From: Lachnospiraceae bacterium
GTDB taxonomy: Bacteria; Bacillota; Clostridia; Lachnospirales; Lachnospiraceae
Direction of reading: 5' to 3'
DNA length: 64,000 bases
NCBI GenBank assembly: GCA_017428265.1
Contig: JAFRRD010000037.1
Coordinates: 1-64,000 of the forward strand
The position numbers and the translations under genes were made by a program. Under the pieces are notes generated by a model. The model saw only the letters and a list, made by a program, of their open reading frames with translations, had not been told where the DNA came from and ran no database searches. Shown piece after piece: positions 7,982 to 16,051 of the stretch; position 1 is the stretch's first letter, and each line of letters begins with the position of its first letter.

Positions 7982-8956
7982 ATGAAAAAACTGACCCGCA
8001 CCCTTACCGCACTCGTTCTTGCCGTACTGCTTAGTGCCTGCGGCTCACAGCCCGCAAATACCTCTTCCGCCCCGGCGGAGAAGACCTTTACCGTGGGCAT
8101 CTGCCAGCTGGTACAGCACGTCGCCCTCGACGCGGCCACCAAGGGCTTCCGCGATGCCCTGGAAAAAGAGCTCCCCGGCCGCGTTACCTTTGAAGAGAAA
8201 AATGCCTCCGGCGAAAGCGCCAACTGTGCCACGATCGTCAACGGCTTCGTTTCCTCCAAGGTGGACCTGATCATGGCCAATGCGACGCCGGCCGTCACTG
8301 CCGCCGCTTCCGCGACTTCGGAGATCCCGATCCTCGGCACCTCCGTCACGGCCTACGGCGTAGCATTGGATATTGCGGACTTCTCCGGCACCGTCGGCGG
8401 GAACATTTCCGGCACCTCCGACCTGGCCGACCTGCAGGAACAGGCTGCCATGGTCAAGGAATGGTTCCCGGATGCGAAGAACGTCGGCCTGCTCTTCTGC
8501 TCCGCCGAAGCCAACTCCCGCTACCAGGTGGATGTCGTGAGCAAGGCGCTTGCCGAACTCGGCTTCAGCTGCAAGGAATTTGCCTTTACCGATACGAATG
8601 ACCTCGCTGCGGTGACGCAGAAAGCTGCCGAAGAAAGCGACGTCATCTACATCCCGACCGACAACACCGCCGCCAACAATGCAGAATCCATTGCCAACAT
8701 CCTCCTGCCCGCGAAGGTCCCGGCCGTCTGCGGCGAGGAAGGCATCTGCGCCGGCTGCGGCGTCTGCACCCTGTCCATCAGCTACTACGACCTCGGCTTC
8801 ACGACCGGCCAGATGGCGGCCCGCATCCTGAAGGGCGAGGCGGATATTTCCACCATGGCCATCGAATATGCGCCGGCGACGAAGAAATTCAACAAGGCTT
8901 TCTGCGAGCAGCTCGGTCTGACCCCGCCCGAAGGCTACGTCGCCATCGAGCAGTGA
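7982..8956 (+). CDS. ABC transporter substrate-binding lipoprotein (ABC_sub_bind family)
   Basis: Extracellular binding protein of 324 residues. It opens with a lipoprotein signal peptide (MKKLTRTLTALVLAVLLSAC, lipobox LSAC with the modified Cys near residue 20), then a Ser/Ala linker. The mature part begins TFTVGICQLVQHVALDAATK, which is typical of the family that includes the tryptophan importer TrpX. AAGGAG precedes the ATG. Permease and ATPase genes follow. The substrate is not decided by sequence: members serve amino acids such as tryptophan, but no tryptophan-specific control element is visible. Confidence 0.88.
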   Translation: MKKLTRTLTALVLAVLLSACGSQPANTSSAPAEKTFTVGICQLVQHVALDAATKGFRDALEKELPGRVTFEEKNASGESANCATIVNGFVSSKVDLIMANATPAVTAAASATSEIPILGTSVTAYGVALDIADFSGTVGGNISGTSDLADLQEQAAMVKEWFPDAKNVGLLFCSAEANSRYQVDVVSKALAELGFSCKEFAFTDTNDLAAVTQKAAEESDVIYIPTDNTAANNAESIANILLPAKVPAVCGEEGICAGCGVCTLSISYYDLGFTTGQMAARILKGEADISTMAIEYAPATKKFNKAFCEQLGLTPPEGYVAIEQ

Positions 8957-8991
8957 TCTGCTGCCTCCGCCCGTACTTAACGATATGACTC

Positions 8992-9027
8992 CGGAACGGC
9001 AGGCCGTGCGCCTGCCCGACCGTTTTT
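8992..9027 (+). terminator. Intercistronic hairpin between binding protein and permease
   Basis: GGCAGGC (8998-9004) pairs with GCCTGCC (9010-9016), with an outer CGG/CCG, followed by TTTTT (9023-9027). It lies inside the operon, so it probably works as a partial terminator that makes the binding-protein message more abundant than the membrane components. Confidence 0.65.
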
Positions 9028-9039
9028 CAGGAGCTTTCC

Positions 9040-9972
9040 ATGAGTTTCTTTTCTTCTCTCCTTAATGCCATGCCGGGCGCCGTCGCGCAGGGCCTCATCT
9101 GGGGCATCATGGCGATCGGCGTCTACATCACCTTCCGTGTGCTGGACGTCGCCGACCTGACCGTCGACGGAACGCTCGCCGCGTGCGGTGCGACGGCTGT
9201 CATGCTGATCCGCGCCGGCGTGAACCATGTGCTCGCCCTGCTCATCGCCTTTGCAGTGGGGCTGCTCTGCGGCCTGATCACCGGCCTTCTGCACACGCGC
9301 TGCGGCATCCCGGCCATCCTGTCCGGGATCCTCACGCAGCTCGCCCTGTATTCGATCAACCTGCGGATCATGGGCAGCAAGGCCAATCAGGCGCTTAGCG
9401 TAGACAAATACAAACTGACGCTTTCGCAGCGTTTCGTCCGTGAGCTGTCGCTGAAAAATCCCCTGCCGCTGCTTCTGCTGATCACGGTCATCGTCATCGC
9501 GGTTCTGTACTGGTTCTTCGGTACGGAGAAGGGCTCTTCGATCCGCGCGACCGGGGCAAATTCCGCGATGGCGCGTGCCCAGGGCATCGACACCCGCGGC
9601 AACATCGTTCTCGGCCTCATGCTCTCGAACGGCCTGGTCGCTTTTGCCGGCGCGCTGCTTGCGCAGTATCAGGGCTCCGCAGACGTCAACATGGGCCGCG
9701 GCGCCATCGTCATCGGCCTCGCCGCCGTCATCATCGGAGAGGTCATTTTCGGCAAGGTGTTCGTCAACTTCGCGCTCAAGCTCCTTGCGGTCTCGATCGG
9801 TGCCATCGTTTACTACCTGGTGCTGCAAATCGTGCTGCAGATGGGCCTGAACACGAATGACTTAAAGCTCCTCACCGCTGCAACCGTGGCGCTCTTCCTG
9901 GCGATCCCGTACTGGAAAAGTAAGATCCGGCCCCGGGCGAAGGCCGCAAAGGAAGGAGGCGCGTCATGCTGA
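9040..9972 (+). CDS. ABC transporter permease
   Basis: Integral membrane permease of 310 residues related to the LivH/branched-chain type family. Eight or more hydrophobic helices are visible. Conserved patches include GLIWGIMAIGVYITFRVLDVADLTVDG near the start and RATGANSAMARAQGID near residue 175, the cytoplasmic loop that docks on the ATPase. The ATPase gene overlaps its 3' end by 7 bp, so the two are translationally coupled. It completes the importer with the lipoprotein gene upstream. Confidence 0.9.
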   Translation: MSFFSSLLNAMPGAVAQGLIWGIMAIGVYITFRVLDVADLTVDGTLAACGATAVMLIRAGVNHVLALLIAFAVGLLCGLITGLLHTRCGIPAILSGILTQLALYSINLRIMGSKANQALSVDKYKLTLSQRFVRELSLKNPLPLLLLITVIVIAVLYWFFGTEKGSSIRATGANSAMARAQGIDTRGNIVLGLMLSNGLVAFAGALLAQYQGSADVNMGRGAIVIGLAAVIIGEVIFGKVFVNFALKLLAVSIGAIVYYLVLQIVLQMGLNTNDLKLLTAATVALFLAIPYWKSKIRPRAKAAKEGGASC

Positions 9973-10760
9973 AGATCGAGCATCTTTCCAAGACGTTCAA
10001 TGCCGGCACCGTTAACGAAAAAAAGGCCCTGTCGGACCTGAACCTGCATCTGAAGGAAGGCGAATTCCTGACTGTCATCGGCGGCAACGGCGCCGGAAAA
10101 TCGACGCTTTTGAATGCTGTAGCCGGGACCTTCCCGGTGGACGGCGGCCGCATCCTCATCGGCGGAAAGGACGTCACGAACCTGCCGGAGCATAAGCGCG
10201 CGGCCTTCATCGGACGGGTCTTCCAGGACCCGATGATGGGCACGGCGCCGAGCATGCAGATCGACGAGAATCTCGCCCTGGCCGCCCGCCGCGGCGAACG
10301 TCGGGGCCTTAAATGGGGCATTTCCCGCGAGGAAAAGGAGCGCTTTCACGAGCGTCTGAAGGAACTCGGGCTCGGCCTCGAGGACCGCATGAGCACCAAG
10401 GTCGGTCTTCTGTCCGGCGGCCAGCGCCAGGCGCTGACCCTTCTCATGGCCGCCCTGAAGCGCCCGGAACTGCTGCTTCTCGACGAACACACCGCGGCAC
10501 TCGATCCGGCAACGGCCGCCAAGGTCCTCGATATCTCCGACCGCATCGTCACGGAAAACGGCCTTACCTGCATGATGATCACCCACAACATGAAGGACGC
10601 GATCACGCACGGCAACCGTCTCATCATGATGAACGAAGGCAGGATCATCCTTGACATTGCCGGCGAAGAAAAGCAGAAGCTGACCAAACGGGAACTTCTG
10701 GACCGCTTCGCCGCCCTCTCGGGCACACAGGAAGAGACCGACGCGGTACTGCTGTCGTAG
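9966..10760 (+). CDS. ABC transporter ATP-binding protein
   Basis: Cytoplasmic ATPase of 264 residues powering the importer. Walker A is GGNGAGKSTL (about 37-46), the Q-loop contains GRVFQDPMMG, the signature is LSGGQRQALTLLMA, Walker B is LLLLDEHTAALDP and the switch histidine is in MITHNM. The C-terminus is a short helix after the H-loop. The DEHTAALDP sequence is characteristic of the ATPases that pair with ABC_sub_bind lipoproteins. Last gene of a three-gene operon. Confidence 0.93.
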   Translation: MLKIEHLSKTFNAGTVNEKKALSDLNLHLKEGEFLTVIGGNGAGKSTLLNAVAGTFPVDGGRILIGGKDVTNLPEHKRAAFIGRVFQDPMMGTAPSMQIDENLALAARRGERRGLKWGISREEKERFHERLKELGLGLEDRMSTKVGLLSGGQRQALTLLMAALKRPELLLLDEHTAALDPATAAKVLDISDRIVTENGLTCMMITHNMKDAITHGNRLIMMNEGRIILDIAGEEKQKLTKRELLDRFAALSGTQEETDAVLLS

Positions 10761-10774
10761 GCTCTTTCACACGC

Positions 10775-10810
10775 AAAAACAGCACGGCTCCCAAGGCCGT
10801 GCTGTTTTTG
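10775..10810. terminator. Bidirectional terminator
   Basis: AAAAACAGCACGGC (10775-10788) pairs with GCCGTGCTGTTTTT (10796-10809) around a 7-base loop. It serves the ABC operon from the left and the phosphatase gene from the right. Confidence 0.85.
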
Positions 10811-10837
10811 TATGCGTCATCTCCTGCCGCATCAGTC

Positions 10838-13003
10838 CTAATTATCCTCTCCCGTTGTTCCTTTGTATTCTACGCAGAGCATGGTCACGTCGTCAAACTG
10901 CGGAGCGTCGCCCACGTAGTCCCGGACCGCAGCGTCCACGGCTTCCAGGATCTTCTCCGGGCTTTCATTTTCCGCTGCGCGGAGAGCCTCCATCATCCGG
11001 TCGGTCCCGTAGAGCGCGGAGCGTGACCCGCCCGCTTCGGGCACACCGTCGGTATAGACGAAGATCTTCGCGCCGGGCTGAAGCTGCCATTCGTACTCTT
11101 CGTATTCTTCACCGGGCAGGCCGCCGACCACGAAGCCGTGCGGTTCCTTGATCAGTTCAAAACTTCCGCCGGGCTGTTTTAAGGTCGGGTACTCGTGACC
11201 GGCATTTGCCGCCGTCAGCTTTCCGGTCTTCAGATCCAGGATCCCGAGCCAGACCGTGACGAACATGTCCTCCTGATTGCCGGCGCAGATCTGATCGTTG
11301 ATCTTCTGCAGGACCTTCGCGGGGCTGAGGCCGTTCTTGACCTCGCTGCGGATCAGGATCATGGACACCATCATGAACAGGGCCGCCGGAACGCCCTTGC
11401 CGGAAACGTCGGCAATGACCAGCGCCAGATGATCTTCATCGATCAGGAAGAAATCATAAAAATCGCCGCCGACTTCCTTGGCCGGCGTCATGGAAGCAAA
11501 AATGTCAAAGTCTTTTCTGTTCGGGAAGGCCGGGAAAACGCCGGGCAGCATATCGCTCTGGATCCTTGTTGCCAGCTCCAGTTCCGTACCGATACGTTCT
11601 CTTTCCGCGGTGATCTTCTCGATATCGCTGACATAAGTCTTCATTCTGCCTGTCAGGGACTGAAAGGCCTCCGCCAGCAGCTGGGTCTCGTCGCCGGTGT
11701 CCTTATCCCATTTGAAATCCAGGTCTTCTCCCTTGACGCGGCTCACCTCGTCCGTCAGCTGATTGATCGGGCGGACGACGCGGTTCGCCAGAATTACGGA
11801 AGCAATCAGCGCGACGAGCAGTGCGGCGGCAAAGACAGACAAAAGCAGGATGATCGCTTTCCTGGCCTGCTGCGCCGCGGCGTTTTCCGAATCTTCCGCA
11901 ATGCGCTCAAGCCCTTTCTGCAGGTCCAGCGTCGCCGCATCGATCTCATCCTTCGCCAGGACCACGAAGATCGACCAGCCGACGGTTTTCATCGGCGCGA
12001 AGGCCACGTAGCACGGCGCGCCGTCAATGGACAGCTGCTTGACGCCGTTCACCCCGTTCAAGGCGATCCGTGTCATGAAGCCAAGATCGTCATTCTGAGA
12101 CTCGCGCAGGTCCTCGCCGGCCTCCTTGATCGAAAGCGATCCTTCCTGGAAATTCGAGAAAAGGATCTGGCCTTCGCTGTTGACGATGCAGATGTTGCCT
12201 TTGTCCCCGAGATCGACGCTTTCGACCAGCTGCTCGATGCTGTCGAGATACATGCCGGCGCCGGCGACCCCCATCAGTTTGCCTTCGTGCCACACCGGTA
12301 CGCCGCACATGACGGCCATCCGGGGCGTATGCAGGTCTCTCGTGACAGGCGTCAGGAAGATATCTCCGGTCTCCTTCGCGCCTTTGTACCAGGCTCTGTC
12401 CTTCGCGTCCAGCGGCATGATCTTCCCGGCTTCATCGAATTTCTTTCCGGAGATCCAGTCCGCCTGCACCATGATGCCGGACTCCGAAGCAAAATAGATC
12501 GAGGCAATGCTGTCGTTCTGCAGGTTGACGGCGTAAAGCATCTCCTGCAGGTTGCCGATCAGCCGCGCCTCAGCAGCGATCGCGCTGTCTTCCGGATCGA
12601 TCCCCGTGGCAAAAAGCAGCTGAACGGTCAGTTCTCCGTCCTTCGAGGCATCCGGCAGAGAGACGTCCCTCCCGGGATAGGCGTCCGGATCGGCGTAGAG
12701 TTTTTCCGCCGCCGCGGCAACCATGGTGACCGCCTGGCGGAATTCGTAGAACGTCCTGTCGGCCAGTTCGGCCTTGTCTTCGGCCAGTTCCTGCATACGC
12801 ACGCGGTTCAGGCTCTCCATGGAGGACGAGGAAACGGAGCGCGAGGTCAGGGACATCTGCCGGTTGGAATCCATCAGGGTCTTTGCGATCTTCCGCGTGT
12901 TGAGCAGGACGACGGCACCGACGCCGAGCAGGGCAAGAAACACGACGGTGATGATCGTCACGGCGAGTTTGGAACGAAGGGGTCGTATCTTTTTATTGCT
13001 CAT
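10838..13003 (-). CDS. Membrane sensor with SpoIIE/PP2C-type serine phosphatase domain
   Basis: A 721-residue signalling protein. In order: a membrane helix (about 13-34), an extracellular double-Cache-type sensor (about 55-365, including WYKGAKETGDIFLTPVTRD), a second helix (about 388-407), HAMP (about 408-465), a coiled coil, and a SpoIIE/RsbU phosphatase domain (about 500-715) with GGDFYDFF, VIADVSGKGVPAALFM and YTDGVPEA. Such proteins dephosphorylate anti-anti-sigma factors and thereby release sigma factors; the partner is not encoded nearby. GGAGGGAGC precedes the ATG, and the gene overlaps the upstream gtrA-type gene by 11 bp. The ligand is unknown. Confidence 0.9.
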   Translation of the reverse strand: MSNKKIRPLRSKLAVTIITVVFLALLGVGAVVLLNTRKIAKTLMDSNRQMSLTSRSVSSSSMESLNRVRMQELAEDKAELADRTFYEFRQAVTMVAAAAEKLYADPDAYPGRDVSLPDASKDGELTVQLLFATGIDPEDSAIAAEARLIGNLQEMLYAVNLQNDSIASIYFASESGIMVQADWISGKKFDEAGKIMPLDAKDRAWYKGAKETGDIFLTPVTRDLHTPRMAVMCGVPVWHEGKLMGVAGAGMYLDSIEQLVESVDLGDKGNICIVNSEGQILFSNFQEGSLSIKEAGEDLRESQNDDLGFMTRIALNGVNGVKQLSIDGAPCYVAFAPMKTVGWSIFVVLAKDEIDAATLDLQKGLERIAEDSENAAAQQARKAIILLLSVFAAALLVALIASVILANRVVRPINQLTDEVSRVKGEDLDFKWDKDTGDETQLLAEAFQSLTGRMKTYVSDIEKITAERERIGTELELATRIQSDMLPGVFPAFPNRKDFDIFASMTPAKEVGGDFYDFFLIDEDHLALVIADVSGKGVPAALFMMVSMILIRSEVKNGLSPAKVLQKINDQICAGNQEDMFVTVWLGILDLKTGKLTAANAGHEYPTLKQPGGSFELIKEPHGFVVGGLPGEEYEEYEWQLQPGAKIFVYTDGVPEAGGSRSALYGTDRMMEALRAAENESPEKILEAVDAAVRDYVGDAPQFDDVTMLCVEYKGTTGEDN

Positions 13004-13472
13004 GGGTAGCTCCCTCCTGCTGCGGTCCTGCGTTCTGAGGGCTGTCCGCCGTCTCCTCCGTCTTCTTCCGGAACACCATCAGTTTGCTGAAGACATAATT
13101 GGCCACGGTGACCACGACCTGGACGACCAGCTTCATTATCTTATCGCTGAAGCCGAGGAGCGTGACGAAGACGAACATGATTCCCATGTCCATGAGGAGC
13201 GTACCGATCCTCGCGGCAAAGAAAGCTGCCGCCTCCTGCAGGATGTTTTTGTTCTCGCTGCGGAAGACGTATTTCCGGTTGGCAAAATAGGCAAAGGTCA
13301 CCGCCGCGATCCAGGATACGACGTTGGCGATCTGCAGTTGGACGGCATTGTTCGGATCCAGAACGGTCAGCGTCAGGCCGTAATAGACGCCCAGGCTGAC
13401 GACCGTCGTCAGCCCGCCCACGATCAGATAGCGGAATATTTCCCGATAGTTTTTGTTCTCTAAAATTTTCAT
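12993..13472 (-). CDS. GtrA family membrane protein
   Basis: A 159-residue protein with four membrane helices and the family start YREIFRYLIVGGLTTVVSL. GtrA-type proteins are thought to move or stabilise polyprenyl-linked sugars across the membrane for cell-surface glycosylation. The C-terminal 25 residues are polar (Glu/Gln-rich). No Shine-Dalgarno sequence precedes the ATG, and an extended -10 promoter ends only 7 bp upstream, suggesting a leaderless message. It overlaps the phosphatase gene, so the pair is one operon. No glycosyltransferase is adjacent, which is unusual for this family. Confidence 0.85.
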   Translation of the reverse strand: MKILENKNYREIFRYLIVGGLTTVVSLGVYYGLTLTVLDPNNAVQLQIANVVSWIAAVTFAYFANRKYVFRSENKNILQEAAAFFAARIGTLLMDMGIMFVFVTLLGFSDKIMKLVVQVVVTVANYVFSKLMVFRKKTEETADSPQNAGPQQEGATHEQ

Positions 13473-13479
13473 GGCAAAT

Positions 13480-13508
13480 ATTATAGCAGAAGCGGCCGGG
13501 AAAATCCA
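13480..13508 (-). promoter_or_regulatory. Extended -10 promoter directly at the GtrA-type gene
   Basis: On the minus strand TGCTATAAT gives an extended -10 (box at 13480-13485), with a weak TGGATT (13503-13508) 17 bp upstream. Transcription would begin at or next to the ATG at 13472. Confidence 0.55.
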
Positions 13509-13526
13509 GCCGCTTCTTTTTTCGCT
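13490..13526. terminator. Hairpin with T run between CDF and GtrA-type genes
   Basis: AGAAGCGGC and GCCGCTTCT form a 9-bp stem around a 12-base loop, followed on the plus strand by six T. In the plus orientation it is a textbook terminator although no plus gene ends here. On the minus strand it lies between the CDF stop and the next promoter. Confidence 0.5.
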
Positions 13527-13590
13527 TTTACGTGTTTTTTCCGGCAGTCCGCGCCGGCGGGCGTATGGCGGCAGGCAGATCCCGAAGAGG

Positions 13591-14475
13591 TCATTCCGAC
13601 GGGTTCACATGGACCATGATGTGCTTGACCTCGGGGAAGTCCTTCTCGATCGTGTCGTGGACCTTTTGTGCGATGTCGTGGCCTTCCCGGAGGGAAAGGT
13701 CGCCGTCTGCGGCGATCTCGATGTCCACGTAGATCCGGCGGCCGAACTGCCGCGTCTTCAGCCTGTCGACGTGCAGAACGCCTTCCTGCGCAGCGACGCT
13801 GTTTCGGATCGCATTTTCCGTCTCCTCATCGCAGGCCCGGTCGACCATGTTGTCGACGGCCTCGCGGAAAATGTCCACGGCGACCTTGAGGATGAAGAGG
13901 CAGATCACGATGCTGGCAACGGGTTCCAGGACCTTCACGCCGAGCCGCGCCCCTCCGATACCGATGAGGGCGCCCACGGAGGAAAGCGCGTCGGAGCGGT
14001 GGTGCCAGGCCTCCGCTTTCAGCGCGCCCGAGCGGATCTTCAGCGCATTGCTGCGCGTATACCAGAACATGCCCTCCTTGACAACGATGGAAACAACGGC
14101 GGCGATAAGCGCCACGGTCCCCGGCGCCGCAGCCGTTTCATAGGCGCGGGTAAAGACGGACGTCACCGCTTCTTTGCCGATCGACAGGCCGGCTGCGGCC
14201 AGGATACCGGCCAGCAGAAGCGAAGCCACGCATTCCATCCGCTCGTGACCGTAGGGGTGGTCCTTGTCCGAGGCTTTTTCGGACATTCTGACGCCCACGA
14301 TGACGATGAGGCTCCCGAACACGTCCGAAGACGAATGCACGGCGTCACTGATCATGGCGCCGGAGCGCCCGATCGCGCCGGCTGCAAACTTGAACGCCGC
14401 CAGAAGCAGATTGATAACGATGCTGACCGTCGAGACCCGTGTGGCCACGGCTTCAAATTCCGAACTTTTCTTCAT
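13591..14475 (-). CDS. Cation diffusion facilitator (CDF) metal exporter
   Basis: Proton-coupled exporter of divalent metals, 294 residues, normal length. Six membrane helices come first, then a cytoplasmic metal-binding domain (about 208-294). Metal-site residues are visible as HSSSD (helix 2) and HHRSDALSS (helix 5), the arrangement of the A site. C-terminal segments such as VHDTIEKDFPEVKHIMVHVNP are typical. GGAGG precedes the ATG. The 135-base leader contains a riboswitch that I identify as NiCo (czcD) type, which suggests Co, Ni or Fe(II) as substrate; this is inferred from the regulator, not from the protein. Confidence 0.92.
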   Translation of the reverse strand: MKKSSEFEAVATRVSTVSIVINLLLAAFKFAAGAIGRSGAMISDAVHSSSDVFGSLIVIVGVRMSEKASDKDHPYGHERMECVASLLLAGILAAAGLSIGKEAVTSVFTRAYETAAAPGTVALIAAVVSIVVKEGMFWYTRSNALKIRSGALKAEAWHHRSDALSSVGALIGIGGARLGVKVLEPVASIVICLFILKVAVDIFREAVDNMVDRACDEETENAIRNSVAAQEGVLHVDRLKTRQFGRRIYVDIEIAADGDLSLREGHDIAQKVHDTIEKDFPEVKHIMVHVNPSE

Positions 14476-14507
14476 CGGCGGCGATCCTCCTGAATATGAT
14501 AATAAAA

Positions 14508-14552
14508 GACCGCAGGACTGCAGTCCCTTTTGTAACTGCTGTCCTGCGGATC
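14508..14552 (-). terminator. Riboswitch-controlled terminator ahead of the CDF gene
   Basis: On the minus strand GATCCGCAGGAC (14541-14552) pairs with GTCCTGCGGTC (14508-14518), with an inner GCAGT/ACTGC, followed by TTTTATT (14501-14507). Its 5' arm contains the 3' strands of riboswitch helices P1 and P4, so aptamer folding and termination exclude each other. Confidence 0.75.
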
Positions 14553-14611
14553 TTCTCCACTGCCACGGGCCCGGCTGCGGCTTTTCGCCGCGCCTGTTCA
14601 GTCTGTACAGC
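14538..14611 (-). ncRNA. NiCo (czcD-type) riboswitch aptamer
   Basis: The leader of the CDF exporter folds into a four-way junction on the minus strand. P1 is GCUGU (14607-14611) with ACAGC (14538-14542), P2 is GCGGC/GCCGC with a GAAAA loop, P3 is GCC/GGC around CGU, and P4 is GUGGA/UCCGC around GAAGA. Junction strands read GAACAGGC and AGCCGGGC, which I associate with the czcD class. P1 and P4 sequester the 5' arm of the terminator, so metal binding should turn the gene on. The class is reported to bind Co(II) and Ni(II), and later work proposed Fe(II). Class assignment is from memory of the consensus plus gene context. Confidence 0.78.
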
Positions 14612-14616
14612 TATGT

Positions 14617-14646
14617 AATTTAGCACTTTCCTGCGGACAATGTCAA
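14617..14646 (-). promoter_or_regulatory. Promoter of the riboswitch-CDF transcript
   Basis: On the minus strand TTGACA (14641-14646) and TAAATT (14617-14622) are 18 bp apart. The -35 box overlaps the stop codon of the MATE gene, and transcription would begin at the first helix of the riboswitch. Confidence 0.7.
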
Positions 14647-16049
14647 GCCTGCTTGATTTTCTTCCGAAGTACGCGCCGCAGCAGGATGACGGCAAAGACC
14701 GCGGTCAGCCACTCTCCCGCCGGAAGGGCCGCCGCGAGGCCGACCTCGCCGAAGAGGCCGTCCAGCAGGAACATCAGCGGAATGTACATGACCAGTTCCC
14801 GGACGCATGCCAGAAGGAGCGGCGCGCTGCCGCTGCCGATCGCCTGCATCGAGAACGAGGAGTTGTAGCACAGGAACTGGCCGGGCGAAGCAAAGGCGCG
14901 GATCCTGAGAAAGAGCGCCGCAAAGCCGAGCGTCGTGAGGGCCGCCGCGGTATCGCCCGCCGAAGTGCTGAGAAAGAGCTGCGAGACCGGCCGCGCGAAG
15001 ATCTCCAGCAGGATGATGCTCGCGCCGGCGATCAGCAGGCCGTAAAGCCTCGCCTTCTTCATCGTCTCGCGCATCCGCGCGTGGTTGCCGGAAGAATAGT
15101 TGTAGGCGACGATCGGCATCATTCCCTGGCAGATGCCGATGTTCACGGCATTGGGGATCCGCTCGATCTTCATGACGATGCCGAGCCCTGCCAGCACCAG
15201 ATCGCTGTGCGCCGACGCCAGACGGTTCGCGCAGATATTGGCCAGGTCGAACAGCCCCAGCTGGATCGCGGAGGGAAGGCCGACCGCAAAGACGCTCCGC
15301 CGGTTCTCCCGGCTCACGCTGCGGGCATCGGCCGGACGCAGGCTGAGCGGCGCATCCTTTTCGGTCCGCCTGTAAACGCCGAGCAGGTAAATGCAGGCGC
15401 AGAAGTTGGAAAGCGCCGTGGCGATGGCCGCTCCGGTCACCTCCATGCCCTTCGGCAGGATAACGAACATGAACAGCGGGTCGAGGATCATGTTGAGGAC
15501 ACCGCCGCCGGACAGGCCGAAGCTGGCTTCCTTCGCGCAGCCGACGTTCCGCAGAAGGTGCGCCAGCACCTGCGAGAGCATCATCGGCAGAAGACCGATC
15601 ACGAGGACGATCACCGCATAGCTCGAGGCATAGCCGATCGTGGCATCGGACGCCCCCAGAAAGCGCAGGAGCGGCTCCCGGAACATGCCCACTGCGGCGG
15701 CATACAGGACCGCCGTGGCCATTGTCGCATACAGCGCGAAGCTGCTGACCGCCTTTGCCTCATTGTGCCTGCCCAGCCCCATGAGCCGGGCCATCAGGCT
15801 TCCGCCGCCGATTCCGTAGAGGTTGCCGAACGCAACGTTCAGCATCATAAGCGAAATGGTAATGGTCGTGGCGGCCATCTTGTAGGGGTCGCCGGTCCGC
15901 CCGATGTAAAAAGCGTCGACCATGTTGTAGATCAGGTTGATGAGCTGGCTGATGACCGTCGGCGCCGCCATGACATAAAGAGCCCTGCCGACGGGCATGT
16001 CGGCAAAGATCCTTTCTCTGTCTGCGGCTGTTTTCGGTCTGTCGGCCAT
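14643..16049 (-). CDS. MATE family efflux transporter
   Basis: Cation-coupled drug/metabolite exporter of 468 residues with twelve membrane helices in two halves. Family landmarks are PTVISQLINLIYNMVDAFYIGR at the first helix and the GVLNMILDPLFMF patch in the middle. It starts 2 bp after the stop of the upstream nucleotidase gene, so the two are cotranscribed. Substrate cannot be predicted. It is the last gene of the run beginning at 20115. Confidence 0.93.
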   Translation of the reverse strand: MADRPKTAADRERIFADMPVGRALYVMAAPTVISQLINLIYNMVDAFYIGRTGDPYKMAATTITISLMMLNVAFGNLYGIGGGSLMARLMGLGRHNEAKAVSSFALYATMATAVLYAAAVGMFREPLLRFLGASDATIGYASSYAVIVLVIGLLPMMLSQVLAHLLRNVGCAKEASFGLSGGGVLNMILDPLFMFVILPKGMEVTGAAIATALSNFCACIYLLGVYRRTEKDAPLSLRPADARSVSRENRRSVFAVGLPSAIQLGLFDLANICANRLASAHSDLVLAGLGIVMKIERIPNAVNIGICQGMMPIVAYNYSSGNHARMRETMKKARLYGLLIAGASIILLEIFARPVSQLFLSTSAGDTAAALTTLGFAALFLRIRAFASPGQFLCYNSSFSMQAIGSGSAPLLLACVRELVMYIPLMFLLDGLFGEVGLAAALPAGEWLTAVFAVILLRRVLRKKIKQA

Positions 16050-16051
16050 TA

